Shown piece by piece: positions 50,695-58,910 of a DNA stretch of 64,000 bases. A program made the position numbers and the translations under genes. The stretch spans positions 868,001 to 932,000 of the forward strand of contig CAXXNI010000002.1 of NCBI GenBank assembly GCA_963663285.2, in the 5' to 3' direction. The notes beneath the pieces were generated by a model. The model was not told the DNA's origin. It worked only from the letters and a program-made list of their open reading frames with translations, and made no database searches. Source of the stretch: CAXXOK01 sp963663285 (lineage in GTDB: Bacteria; Bacillota; Clostridia; Christensenellales; Aristaeellaceae). How positions within the stretch are numbered: position 1 is the first letter of the stretch; every line of letters starts with the position of its first letter.

Positions 50695-51786
50695 TTATTC
50701 TCCCTCATTACGAGCATACCCAGCAATTAATCTTAGCGCTTCTTTGCGTGCAGCTTTCATGGCGGTTGGAATAGGCAAACTTTCCAGTATATGAGCCGTT
50801 ACCATCATCCCGTGCCGTTCGTTCAACCATTGCTGATCCGGCATGGTTTGAAGCGTAAAATGGAAAATCTTCATTTGCCAAATTCTATGGGTAAATACAT
50901 GCGTTGCTTTGCCCAGATCCGCTTTGTATTCAGCGTGGATGCCATCTTGCTCATACAGTAATGTAATTTGCTTCGGCTCCGTTTCTTCCTCAAATAAAGA
51001 AAAGACATACATGCCATGTAAAAGCCTTTCCATCCGCTTAAAAACACAAATCTGGTTTTTACAAGTCAGCAAGACCACAGCCATATCAACTATTTTCCCC
51101 GGCGCTTTCTTTTCATGTATGGGCAAACTGTCCGCATCTCCCTGCGCATATCCATCGCAAAAAGATTGTAAAGGGCAAATATCACATTTCGGCAGCCTTG
51201 GTATACAAACTGTTGCGCCAAGTTCCATTAATGCCTGATTGAAATCTCCAGGGTGATCTTGCGGTATGACATTTTGCAATAACTTACGTATTTGCTTGAT
51301 GATGTCCGGCCTGTCTATGCTCTCCCGGATACCGAAAACTCTGGCGGCAACTCTTTTCACGTTTCCGTCAATAGCAGGTACCGCCTCGCAATATGCTATA
51401 CTGGCAATGGCTCCAGCCGTATACTCACCAATACCCGGTAAATGAAGCAAATCATCATATTTAACTGGCATAATACCGTTATATTCGTGCTCTATCAACT
51501 TTGCGGCCTTTTGCAGGTTTCTTGCACGACTGTAATATCCCAGCCCTTCCCATAATTTAAGCACTTCTGCTTCGTCAGCAGCAGCAAGTGTGCCTGTATT
51601 AGGAAAGCGATCTATAAAACGAATATAGTACCTTTTTACGGCTTCAACACGTGTTTGCTGCAGCATAATCTCCGATACCCAAATGGCATACGGGTCTTTT
51701 GTTCTTCGCCAAGGAAGGTCACGCTTGCAACTCTGGTACCAGTTCATTAATTTCCGGCTCCATTCGGGAGTCCTTTCCAAGTCCAT
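50695..51786 (-). CDS. mutY: A/G-specific adenine glycosylase MutY
   Basis: 363 residues. DLPWRRTKDPYAIWVSEIMLQQT is the MutY catalytic entry (Glu in VSEIMLQQT), LPGIGEYTAGAIASIAY the helix-hairpin-helix, AIDGNVKRVAARV the catalytic Asp, and CIPRLPKCDICPLQSFC the 4Fe-4S cluster. The C-terminal third is the Nudix-like domain that recognises 8-oxoguanine. It removes A opposite 8-oxoG. The start (ATG 51786, or GTG 51789) has only a close AGAAGG and follows the -10 element by fewer than 20 bases, implying a very short leader. Confidence 0.95.
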   Translation of the reverse strand: MDLERTPEWSRKLMNWYQSCKRDLPWRRTKDPYAIWVSEIMLQQTRVEAVKRYYIRFIDRFPNTGTLAAADEAEVLKLWEGLGYYSRARNLQKAAKLIEHEYNGIMPVKYDDLLHLPGIGEYTAGAIASIAYCEAVPAIDGNVKRVAARVFGIRESIDRPDIIKQIRKLLQNVIPQDHPGDFNQALMELGATVCIPRLPKCDICPLQSFCDGYAQGDADSLPIHEKKAPGKIVDMAVVLLTCKNQICVFKRMERLLHGMYVFSLFEEETEPKQITLLYEQDGIHAEYKADLGKATHVFTHRIWQMKIFHFTLQTMPDQQWLNERHGMMVTAHILESLPIPTAMKAARKEALRLIAGYARNEGE

Positions 51787-51802
51787 CACCTTCTTAGGGT
51801 CG

Positions 51803-51808
51803 ATTGTA
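51803..51808 (-). promoter_or_regulatory. Extended -10 element of mutY (TGG-TACAAT)
   Basis: Minus strand ATGGTACAAT, identical to the -10 regions of ctsR and the malic enzyme gene. The -35 (CTGAAA at 17 bases) is poor, so the promoter probably relies on the extended -10. Confidence 0.5.
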
Positions 51809-51955
51809 CCATAATTGTAATCATTTTTCAGTGTGTGTTTAATTGAATAATCGAGAATATCGGCGTAATTTTGCTTAATCCGGAGTAAATGCTAGTTTTT
51901 CGCTTATATTGCGGCTTTCCAGCACATATTCAGCCCTCCCAAGTTGTTGTTGGTG

Positions 51956-51984
51956 TTGCTTATTATAGCAAAATGACGTAAACT
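51956..51984 (+). promoter_or_regulatory. Promoter of groESL (TTGCTT, 17 bp, TAAACT)
   Basis: TTGCTT (51956-51961), 17 bases, TAAACT (51979-51984), placing the start of transcription at the CIRCE element. The -10 is a moderate match. Confidence 0.55.
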
Positions 51985-51994
51985 AACAACGTTG

Positions 51995-52021
51995 TTAGCA
52001 CTCGGTATGAGTGAGTGCTAA
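51995..52021 (+). promoter_or_regulatory. CIRCE element (HrcA operator)
   Basis: TTAGCACTC, nine bases, GAGTGCTAA: a perfect match to the CIRCE consensus bound by HrcA. It lies 37 bases before groES. No hrcA gene is in the window and there is no CtsR box here, so groESL and ctsR-clpC belong to separate heat-shock regulons. Confidence 0.97.
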
Positions 52022-52058
52022 CAGAAGAAACACTAATAACGGATAGGGAGGAACTATC

Positions 52059-52343
52059 ATGAATGTTAAGCCGTTAGGCGACCGCGTCGTTATTAAAAAC
52101 ATCGAGGCGGAAGAAACCACAAAAAGTGGCATTTTGCTCACGAGCGGCTCCAAGGAGAAGCCCCAGATGGCGGAAGTTCTTGCTGTTGGCCCCGGTGGCA
52201 TGGTAGATGGTAAAGAAGTGACCATGAATGTTAAAACCGGTGATAAGGTCATCTACAGCAAATATGCCGGCACCGAAGTGAAACTGGACGGCGAAGAGAT
52301 GATCATCGTACGTCAAAGCGACATTTTGGCGACGGTAGAATAA
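52059..52343 (+). CDS. groES: GroES co-chaperonin
   Basis: 94 residues: MNVKPLGDRVVIKNIEAEE at the start, the mobile loop TTKSGILLTSGSKEKPQ, and the roof and core strands GDKVIYSKYAGTEVKLDG. It caps the GroEL folding chamber. The ATG follows GGGAGG at 9 bases. Transcribed with groEL, 32 bases downstream, under HrcA control. Confidence 0.98.
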   Translation: MNVKPLGDRVVIKNIEAEETTKSGILLTSGSKEKPQMAEVLAVGPGGMVDGKEVTMNVKTGDKVIYSKYAGTEVKLDGEEMIIVRQSDILATVE

Positions 52344-52375
52344 CACAAAGAGTATAACATTAGGAGGTTATCGAT

Positions 52376-54004
52376 ATGGCTAAGCAAATTAAGTTTAGCG
52401 AGGACGCTCGTCAGGCGCTGCAAAAGGGCGTAGACGCGCTTGCCAACACCGTAAAAATCACGCTGGGCCCTAAAGGCCGCAACGTAGTGCTGGATAAGAA
52501 ATTCGGTGCACCGCTGATTACAAACGACGGCGTTACCATTGCCAAGGAAATTGAGCTGGAAGACCCGTTTGAAAACATGGGTGCTCAGCTGGTAAAAGAA
52601 GTCGCCACCAAGACCAACGATGTTGCCGGTGACGGCACCACCACCGCTACGGTATTGGCGCAGGCGATTGTACGCGAAGGTCTGCGCAATCTGGCCGCAG
52701 GCGCCAACCCCATGGTGCTGAAACGCGGCTTGGAATCCGCTGTTAACGCCGCTGTGGAAGGCCTGCGCAAGCTAAGCCAACCCATCAACGGCAAACAGGC
52801 AATCACACAGGTTGCCAGCATTTCTGCCGGTGATGAAGAGATCGGCAAGCTGATTTCCGACGCGATGGACACCGTAGGCAAGGACGGCGTTATCACTGTT
52901 GAAGAAAGCAAAACCATGAAAACCGAACTGAGCACCGTAGAGGGCATGCAGTTTGATCGCGGCTATGCCAGCGCATACATGGTAACCGATTCCGAGAAGA
53001 TGGAAGCTGTTCTGGATAACCCGATGATCCTCATCACGGATAAAAAGATCAGCAACATTCAAGAAATTCTTCCTGTGCTTGAACAGGTTGTACAGTCCGG
53101 CAAGAAGATGCTGATTATTGCTGAAGATGTTGAAGGCGAAGCGCTTGCTACGCTGGTACTCAATAAGCTGCGCGGCACCTTTACCTGCGTCGCCGTTAAA
53201 GCCCCCGGCTTTGGCGATCGCCGCAAAGATATGCTCCGCGACATCGCTACCCTTACCGGAGGTCAGGTTATTACCGAAGAACTCGGCCTGGACCTGAAAG
53301 AAACCACTTTGGATATGCTGGGTACCGCCCGTCAGGTGAAAGTGGACAAAGAGAACACCACAATCGTGGAAGGCGCCGGTTCCAAAGAGGATATCGAAGC
53401 CCGTGTTAGCAGCATCCGCAAGCAGATTGACGATACCACCAGTGATTACGACCGTGAGAAGCTGCAAGAGCGTCTGGCCAAGCTGGCTGGCGGCGTTGCT
53501 GTTATCTCCGTCGGCGCTGCTACCGAAGTAGAAATGAAAGAGCGCAAGCTGCGCATTGAGGACGCGCTGGCCGCGACCCGCGCCGCTGTGGAAGAAGGTA
53601 TTGTACCAGGCGGCGGTATTGCACTGCTGAATGTTTTGGCGGATGTACAGGGCGAGCTTTCCAAGTTTGCCGGCGACGCCAAGACGGGTGTACAGATCAT
53701 CCTGCGCGCTTTGGAAGAGCCCCTGCGTCAGATTTCCATTAACGCTGGTATTGATGGCAGTGTTATCGTGGAAAACATCAAGAACAGCCACAAGCAGGGT
53801 TATGGCTACGATGCTCTCAAGGGCGAATATGTGGACATGATCGAGCGTGGCATTATTGACCCGACGAAGGTCACCCGCTCTGCGCTGCAGAATGCCAGCA
53901 GCATTGCTGCAATGGTACTCACCACCGAGAGCCTTGTTACCGACATTCCCGCTCCCGAACCCCCCGCGCCCGCAGCGCCCGGCGGTATGGGCGGCATGTA
54001 CTAA
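52376..54004 (+). CDS. groEL: GroEL chaperonin
   Basis: 542 residues, normal for GroEL. The ATP-binding stretch VAGDGTTTATVLAQAI, the equatorial motif KITLGPKGRNVVLDK, AAVEEGIVPGGGIALL (the GGG signature), and a short Gly-Met-rich tail (GGMGGMY) are all present. It forms the double-ring folding chamber with GroES. The ATG follows AGGAGG. Long open frames on the opposite strand are codon shadows, not genes. Confidence 0.98.
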   Translation: MAKQIKFSEDARQALQKGVDALANTVKITLGPKGRNVVLDKKFGAPLITNDGVTIAKEIELEDPFENMGAQLVKEVATKTNDVAGDGTTTATVLAQAIVREGLRNLAAGANPMVLKRGLESAVNAAVEGLRKLSQPINGKQAITQVASISAGDEEIGKLISDAMDTVGKDGVITVEESKTMKTELSTVEGMQFDRGYASAYMVTDSEKMEAVLDNPMILITDKKISNIQEILPVLEQVVQSGKKMLIIAEDVEGEALATLVLNKLRGTFTCVAVKAPGFGDRRKDMLRDIATLTGGQVITEELGLDLKETTLDMLGTARQVKVDKENTTIVEGAGSKEDIEARVSSIRKQIDDTTSDYDREKLQERLAKLAGGVAVISVGAATEVEMKERKLRIEDALAATRAAVEEGIVPGGGIALLNVLADVQGELSKFAGDAKTGVQIILRALEEPLRQISINAGIDGSVIVENIKNSHKQGYGYDALKGEYVDMIERGIIDPTKVTRSALQNASSIAAMVLTTESLVTDIPAPEPPAPAAPGGMGGMY

Positions 54005-54025
54005 GCCAACGCAAATTATCTATCC

Positions 54026-54056
54026 AAAGGCCGAGTCTGATAGACTCGGCCTTTTC
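54026..54056 (+). terminator. Terminator after groEL
   Basis: AAAGGCCGAGTCT / AGACTCGGCCTTTT, stem of 12 bp with a 3-base loop, ending in a T run. Confidence 0.9.
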
Positions 54057-54395
54057 CAATATGTTTACAGCTGGGGATGCTAATAAATATGACTGGCTTG
54101 TTTCATCACTCCAAGTAGTAGCTGCCTACCCTTTGTCTTTATCCTTTACTATTAAAACCTCTTCTGCTTAAAACCCGGTATACCTTTACCTTTATGATAA
54201 GCTTGCAATTCATAGCTTGGAACACTTAATATCAATTTCAATCACATTTTTGTTCCATTGCTCATAAACAGCGATGTTACTTTTCCCTATTCAAAATTCT
54301 TAATTTGTTATCCGCTTTGCTCTTTTCATTTTCTTATATGTATAGCTATTGCAAATCCAAGTTCTTGCTGTTGGCTTTTGGTATTAAACTATGCA

Positions 54396-54440
54396 ATAAA
54401 AACACCGCTCCGTTAATACTATTATCAACAGAGCGGTGTT
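54396..54440 (-). terminator. Terminator after ftsZ
   Basis: Minus strand AACACCGCTC ... GAGCGGTGTT (10-bp stem, further GTT/AAC pairing inside), followed by TTTATTG; 9 bases after the ftsZ stop. Confidence 0.8.
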
Positions 54441-54448
54441 AAATGATT

Positions 54449-55993
54449 TTACTTTTTCGTGGATCTGCGCAGGAAAGCCGGTACACCGAGATCATCACGC
54501 TCAACAGAAGCGTTATTCATTGGCGATTCTGCTGGTTTCTCGCCCGGCGCAGGCGGCGCACTGGTAAACGGCGCGGGCTGCTCCTGCGGTACTTGCGGCT
54601 CTGGAATCTGCTGCTGGGGTTGGGGTTGCATCCCCGCGCCATAGCTTTGACCATATTCCATCTGCTGGGGTATCTGTTGCATGCCTTGGTAAGGCATCTG
54701 CGCCCCCATCATGTTGTTATAATCGTTATTCATAGGCTGGCCATAGCTTTGCTGATAGCCTTGATTATAGCCGCCCTGATACATCCCCTGTCCGCCCTGC
54801 ATCATCGGCGGCATAGCGGCGGGTGTAGGGATATTCCCCATACCGGTGCCATAACCGCTTTGGTAATCCTCTTCACCGCCCATATCGAAGCTCATATCCT
54901 CGTAAGACGGTGTAGGATAATCCTGTTGAATCAGCGGCGTGGGATGGTAGGTTGTGGTGCTCTCCTGCCCAGCGGCAGCACGTGTCCAATCGCGGTCCGC
55001 GCCAAAGCCCTTCCCTTTTTCCCGTGTTGGGAACGGAGTTTTTTCAAACCCGGTTGCAATTACCGTAATGCGAACCTGATCGTCCATATCATTATCGATA
55101 CCCGCACCGAAAATAATATTGGCTTCGCCGTCGGCTGCCTGCATTACCAGATTGGCGGCTTCATTGATATCAATGATGCTCATGTCTTCGCCGCCGGTAA
55201 TGTTGATCAGTACAGCACGCGCGCCATCAATGCTGGTTTCCAGCAGCGGGCTTGAAATGGCGTTTTTAGCGGCTTCCACCATACGGTTTTCACCCTTGCC
55301 GACGCCGATACCCATATGTGCTAATCCGCCAGACTCCATAACGGTTTTCACGTCCGCAAAGTCCAGGTTGATCAGCGCAGGCACAGCGATCAAATCACTG
55401 ATGCCCTGAATGCCCTGACGCAGTACGTCATCCGCAATGCGGAATGCTTCCAGCATGGTAGTACCCTTGGAAACCACCTGTAACAGGCGGTCATTCGGGA
55501 TCACTACCAGTGTATCCACACGCTGCTTCAAGTCAATTACGCCCATTTCGGCGTTTTTCATGCGCTGCTTGCCTTCAAACTGAAAAGGCTTGGTAACAAC
55601 CGCAATGGTAAGGCAATTCAAATCACGGGCAATTTCCGCCACAATAGGCGCTGCGCCTGTGCCGGTGCCGCCGCCCATACCAGCCGTAACAAAAACAAGG
55701 TCGGCGCCCTTAATGGCCTGCGCGATCTCTTCACGGCTTTCCTCAGCAGCCCTGCGGCCCACTTCGGGCACAGAGCCTGCACCAAGTCCTTTGGTTAGTT
55801 TTTCGCCAATCTGAATCGTCGTGCTTGCCTTACTCATCGCCAATGCTTGGCGATCCGTATTAATGGCAATAAACTCCACGCCCTTCAGACCAGCATCCAC
55901 CATACGGTTAACGGCATTGTTGCCTGCACCGCCACAACCGATTACCTTGATGGTAGCAAAGTTCTGTTGGTCTTCAATCTGAAATTCGAGCAC
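54449..55993 (-). CDS. ftsZ: Cell division GTPase FtsZ with long Gln/Met-rich linker
   Basis: 514 residues, longer than the usual 350-420. The tubulin-like part (1 to ~315) has GCGGAGNNAVNRM, the GTP loop GGGTGTGAAP, and NLDFADVKTVM with the T7 loop. The C-terminal peptide DDLGVPAFLRRSTKK binds FtsA and other partners. Between them lies a ~180-residue linker very rich in Gln, Met, Pro, Gly and Tyr (for example QGGYNQGYQQSYGQPM). The start is a GTG at 55993, 7 bases after GGGGG. FtsZ forms the division ring. It is 47 bases after ftsA. Confidence 0.97.
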   Translation of the reverse strand: MLEFQIEDQQNFATIKVIGCGGAGNNAVNRMVDAGLKGVEFIAINTDRQALAMSKASTTIQIGEKLTKGLGAGSVPEVGRRAAEESREEIAQAIKGADLVFVTAGMGGGTGTGAAPIVAEIARDLNCLTIAVVTKPFQFEGKQRMKNAEMGVIDLKQRVDTLVVIPNDRLLQVVSKGTTMLEAFRIADDVLRQGIQGISDLIAVPALINLDFADVKTVMESGGLAHMGIGVGKGENRMVEAAKNAISSPLLETSIDGARAVLINITGGEDMSIIDINEAANLVMQAADGEANIIFGAGIDNDMDDQVRITVIATGFEKTPFPTREKGKGFGADRDWTRAAAGQESTTTYHPTPLIQQDYPTPSYEDMSFDMGGEEDYQSGYGTGMGNIPTPAAMPPMMQGGQGMYQGGYNQGYQQSYGQPMNNDYNNMMGAQMPYQGMQQIPQQMEYGQSYGAGMQPQPQQQIPEPQVPQEQPAPFTSAPPAPGEKPAESPMNNASVERDDLGVPAFLRRSTKK

Positions 55994-56040
55994 AGCTCAT
56001 CCCCCTAGTCTGCGTTAAACATTCCCGCTTGGCGCCCTGT

Positions 56041-57234
56041 TTAGCTGCCCAGCAAGCTCTTGAAAAATTCCTTCACGCCGCCAGCCATTCCGTTTGCAGG
56101 AGCATTGCGTGATTCGATGGTATCAATAATCAAATCCATCAGGCCCATTGCGCTTGCATAGATCGGACTGGATAGCTTGATCGTACGCTTGATGGTTTCG
56201 CGTACGGGTCGGTTCAGCTTGCCTGCGAGGTAATCGCGGCCGCCCCTATTCAAACACAATCCACCGCCCGTTAAATACACGGTGGACCAGTTGCCCAGTT
56301 TAATGCCGCTGTCACTGATGCATTCTTTAATCATATCGGCAATTTCATCTACGCGCGGCTCCAGCACTTCGGCAACCTGTTCCTGCGTAAACGTCTCGCT
56401 TTTGATGCCATCGCCGCCAGAGACCGAATACTCCTGCTTTATCGTGGATATGCCGTACACATAGTCGCGCTTTATCTGTTCGGCCGCCGCAAGCGGAACC
56501 GACAAACCCTCGGCGATATCCGCCGCGATATGGCCGCCGCCTACCGGGAGCGTCTTTTGGAAAATCAACGCATCGCCTTCTACGGCCATTACGTCGGTGC
56601 TCAAGTACCCAATATCAATCAAGATTGCAGTACGGTCACGGTCCTCTTCCAGCAAATACAGCATCGCTTCGCCTGTGGAAGTACTGAAAAATCCGCTGAT
56701 GGTAATATTCATGTCTCTTAGCCTTGCCATTACGTCGTCCAGAAAAAACGTATCGGCAACCACAAAAGAGACCAGCGCTTTAAGCTCCGTGCCTTTTAGC
56801 CCAACAGGCTCCAGCGTCTTCTTACCTCCGTCCACCATAAACCACGCCGGGCTTCGGTGTACTACAACGCCACGTACCGGGGAAAGCTGCTTATCCGCAT
56901 TAGCGAATATCTTTTCAACATGCCGCGGCGTTACACGCGGATCTGTGCCCTGAATGGTCACAGTGGTCTCCACCGCATACACCCGGGAGAATTCGCCTGG
57001 TACGCCCACGTTGATCTCACGGATTTTACGCTTCGCCTGCTGCTCGGCTTCCATAATGGATTTACCGATCGCTTCGTTCAGCAATGCAGGGTTATTCCAT
57101 TCACCCTCTAAGAAACCATCGTATGCGGCAATACCCGCACCGATGATGTCACATCGCTGCGCTCCGCTGGTTTCCGACACCAGTGTCACTATTTTACTCG
57201 TTCCAAAATCAATTGCTGCGATAGTTGATTTCAT
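56041..57234 (-). CDS. ftsA: Cell division protein FtsA
   Basis: 397 residues of the actin-like FtsA family: AAIDFGTSKIVTLV (phosphate 1), the SHS2 insert (about 80-160), AILIDIGYLSTDVMAVEG (phosphate 2), and VYLTGGGLCL (adenosine). The C terminus GGVKEFFKSLLGS is the amphipathic membrane-targeting helix. It tethers FtsZ to the membrane. Start at ATG 57234, 9 bases after GGGGAATG; the frame is open upstream without homology. It has its own promoter, separated from ftsQ by two tRNA genes. Confidence 0.95.
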   Translation of the reverse strand: MKSTIAAIDFGTSKIVTLVSETSGAQRCDIIGAGIAAYDGFLEGEWNNPALLNEAIGKSIMEAEQQAKRKIREINVGVPGEFSRVYAVETTVTIQGTDPRVTPRHVEKIFANADKQLSPVRGVVVHRSPAWFMVDGGKKTLEPVGLKGTELKALVSFVVADTFFLDDVMARLRDMNITISGFFSTSTGEAMLYLLEEDRDRTAILIDIGYLSTDVMAVEGDALIFQKTLPVGGGHIAADIAEGLSVPLAAAEQIKRDYVYGISTIKQEYSVSGGDGIKSETFTQEQVAEVLEPRVDEIADMIKECISDSGIKLGNWSTVYLTGGGLCLNRGGRDYLAGKLNRPVRETIKRTIKLSSPIYASAMGLMDLIIDTIESRNAPANGMAGGVKEFFKSLLGS

Positions 57235-57366
57235 GGTTTGACATTCCCCTGTTCCTAAGGAATCAACCGCAACCCCTTTACGGATTGCGTCGCGGTATAT
57301 TCCAGTTGCGTTCGCTGTGCCGGACGAATCCTGCAATAGTCACACAAATCCAAAATATCATCATTT

Positions 57367-57395
57367 ATTGTAACCTTTTTATGAGTTATACGCAA
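57367..57395 (-). promoter_or_regulatory. Promoter of ftsA-ftsZ (TTGCGT, 17 bp, TACAAT)
   Basis: Minus strand TTGCGT (57390-57395), 17 bases, TACAAT (57367-57372). It would let ftsAZ be expressed independently of the upstream wall genes. Confidence 0.65.
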
Positions 57396-57593
57396 GAGAG
57401 AAGTCCATTTTTCGCCACTTTTTTTGCAATTACAACAAAAAACCGTCTCTTTCACTTGATTTAGCAATTACCGGATGTGTTTACGAAATTCTTACGAAAG
57501 CGTTTATCGTATTTTGTCATTGTATTAACTGCCCCATCCGAATCGCATGGCTAATTTTACCACACCTTCTTTGATTGTGGCAACTGTGCAACA

Positions 57594-57624
57594 AAAAAGC
57601 CCCCAATAAAGGGAGGCTTTTTAG
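57594..57624 (-). terminator. Terminator after the tRNA pair
   Basis: Minus strand AAAAAGCCTCCC-TTTATT-GGGGGCTTTTTT, ten bases after tRNA-Met. Confidence 0.85.
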
Positions 57625-57633
57625 TAAAAAAAT

Positions 57634-57710
57634 TGGTAGCGGCGGGGAGACTTGAACTCTCGACACTCCGGGTATGAACCGAATGCTCTAGCCAACTGAG
57701 CTACGCCGCC
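57634..57710 (-). tRNA. tRNA-Met (CAT), elongator type
   Basis: 77 bases with encoded CCA. The acceptor stem GGCGGCG pairs with CGCCGCT (G1-U72 wobble), the D arm is GCTCAGTTGGCTAGAGC, the anticodon loop TTCATAC sits on a TTCGG/CCGGA stem, and the T arm is GAGAGTTCAAGTCTC. It lacks the three G-C pairs and position-1 mismatch of an initiator. A CAT anticodon can also belong to tRNA-Ile2 (lysidine-modified), which cannot be fully excluded. Three bases after tRNA-fMet. Confidence 0.9.
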
Positions 57711-57713
57711 ATA

Positions 57714-57790
<77 letters not shown>

Positions 57791-57815
57791 TCAATTCGCA
57801 CAAGCGACGGTAGTA

Positions 57816-57844
57816 ATAATACTATAAACTTCATACGCTGTCAA
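57816..57844 (-). promoter_or_regulatory. Promoter of the tRNA-fMet/tRNA-Met pair (TTGACA, 17 bp, TATTAT)
   Basis: Minus strand TTGACA (57839-57844), 17 bases, TATTAT (57816-57821), 26 bases before the tRNA. Confidence 0.8.
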
Positions 57845-57918
57845 CAGGTTTTTTACCGATTTCAATAATTTTTCTTATATGCCGCGAAAAGGCTTATTTA
57901 TCGTGTGAAAACGGCTTG

Positions 57919-58857
57919 TTAACTATCCGGGCTATACTTCGCATCCTCCGGTATGGAAACATCCAGCACACCGGAAGTCTTGCCTAATTGCTGTAAAAAG
58001 GGTAAATCCGTACGGATAGCGCCAATCTTAGCTCTCATATATTTTGCTGTTCCTAACCGCACAGAAATACCACTGGCCGTTTGTAAAAATAGATCACTTG
58101 TATCCGAGAGGTTCATTTCAGTGACTTGATCCAAGTATAACTGCAATTCCAATTCGGATATAATGCTGATATACGCGTTGAGCTGCGTCTGGTTGCGTAC
58201 TTCTATCGTCTGCCCAACATTAATACTGCTGATCTCCATCCCCGTGAGAGACGGCATTCCCTGCGGCAAATCAGTTGAATTGGCTTCATCCATCACCATA
58301 CCGACATCATCCAGTGTGTACAGCAAACCAAGCCACTGGATCGATGCTACTGCTTCCCGTTCGTCGATATACAGGTAAATGGTGCTGGGATATACTTTTT
58401 GCATACCAAGAAATACAATGTTATGATCAGAATCCAAATTATTTTTGATTTCATCTTCATTGATAGCAAACATATTCAGCCCTTTTACCAAACCGGAAGC
58501 GGCGGCGACTTGCTGGGCAGGTATTTTATCGTTGCCGACAATATAAACTGTAGTCAGGCTAAAAACAACTTTTTGCAACAAAATAATAATAACAACCAAC
58601 ACAGCTAAAACGATGATCAGCCTGGTTGTCAGCGCGCGCGAATGAGCCTGGGTCCGTTCCCGTGCCCGGCGCTGACGTTCTGCATCTGTTAAAGGTATTT
58701 CTTCCTGTGACCATTCCGCCGCCTCAAAATCCGGCTCATCCTGCTCTTCTTGATACTTTTTATGCCGCTTTTGTTCTTCTGGATGATCGTACGCGTACGT
58801 ATATGAATCGTATGCAACAAAACGTTCGGCCTCTTCCCGATCAACTTTACGTTTCAT
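57919..58857 (-). CDS. ftsQ: Cell division protein FtsQ/DivIB
   Basis: 312 residues. A charged cytosolic N terminus of about 77 residues precedes one membrane helix (about 79-98, LIIVLAVLVVIIILL), then a POTRA domain (TVYIVGNDKIPAQQVAAASG) and the beta domain. DivIB/FtsQ stabilises FtsL and the division wall synthase. The ATG follows AAGGGGTGA. It lies 53 bases after murD with no ftsW, murG or murC between. The long hydrophilic N terminus is typical of Gram-positive DivIB. Confidence 0.9.
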   Translation of the reverse strand: MKRKVDREEAERFVAYDSYTYAYDHPEEQKRHKKYQEEQDEPDFEAAEWSQEEIPLTDAERQRRARERTQAHSRALTTRLIIVLAVLVVIIILLQKVVFSLTTVYIVGNDKIPAQQVAAASGLVKGLNMFAINEDEIKNNLDSDHNIVFLGMQKVYPSTIYLYIDEREAVASIQWLGLLYTLDDVGMVMDEANSTDLPQGMPSLTGMEISSINVGQTIEVRNQTQLNAYISIISELELQLYLDQVTEMNLSDTSDLFLQTASGISVRLGTAKYMRAKIGAIRTDLPFLQQLGKTSGVLDVSIPEDAKYSPDS

Positions 58858-58910
58858 ACGATCACCCCTTCGCGTATGGAAAGACAGATTGCTATATCAA
58901 TAAAACCAGA

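Larger units (their letters stand above)
54005..54448. other. Intergenic region between groEL and ftsZ, 444 bases
   Basis: Convergent interval. It holds the groEL terminator at its left end and the ftsZ terminator at its right end. The ~335 bases between are AT-rich, with no gene, repeat or structured RNA that I can recognise. Confidence 0.6.
57235..57633 (-). other. ftsA upstream region
   Basis: About 400 bases before ftsA: a leader of roughly 125 bases, the promoter at 57367-57395, then AT-rich sequence with no gene, and the terminator of the tRNA pair at its far end. Confidence 0.6.

Noticed and set aside
52772..53791. Long open frame (about 340 codons) on the minus strand within groEL
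   Set aside because: It mirrors the codons of groEL, has no ribosome site and no recognisable protein features.
54443..55255. Long open frame on the plus strand across ftsZ
   Set aside because: Caused by the low-complexity Gln/Gly/Pro codons of the FtsZ linker read backwards; no start signal.
57255..57467. 70-codon minus-strand frame upstream of ftsA with two Cys pairs
   Set aside because: It would start from a TTG without ribosome site, and the ftsA promoter lies inside it. Composition gives no clear protein signal; kept only as a remote possibility.
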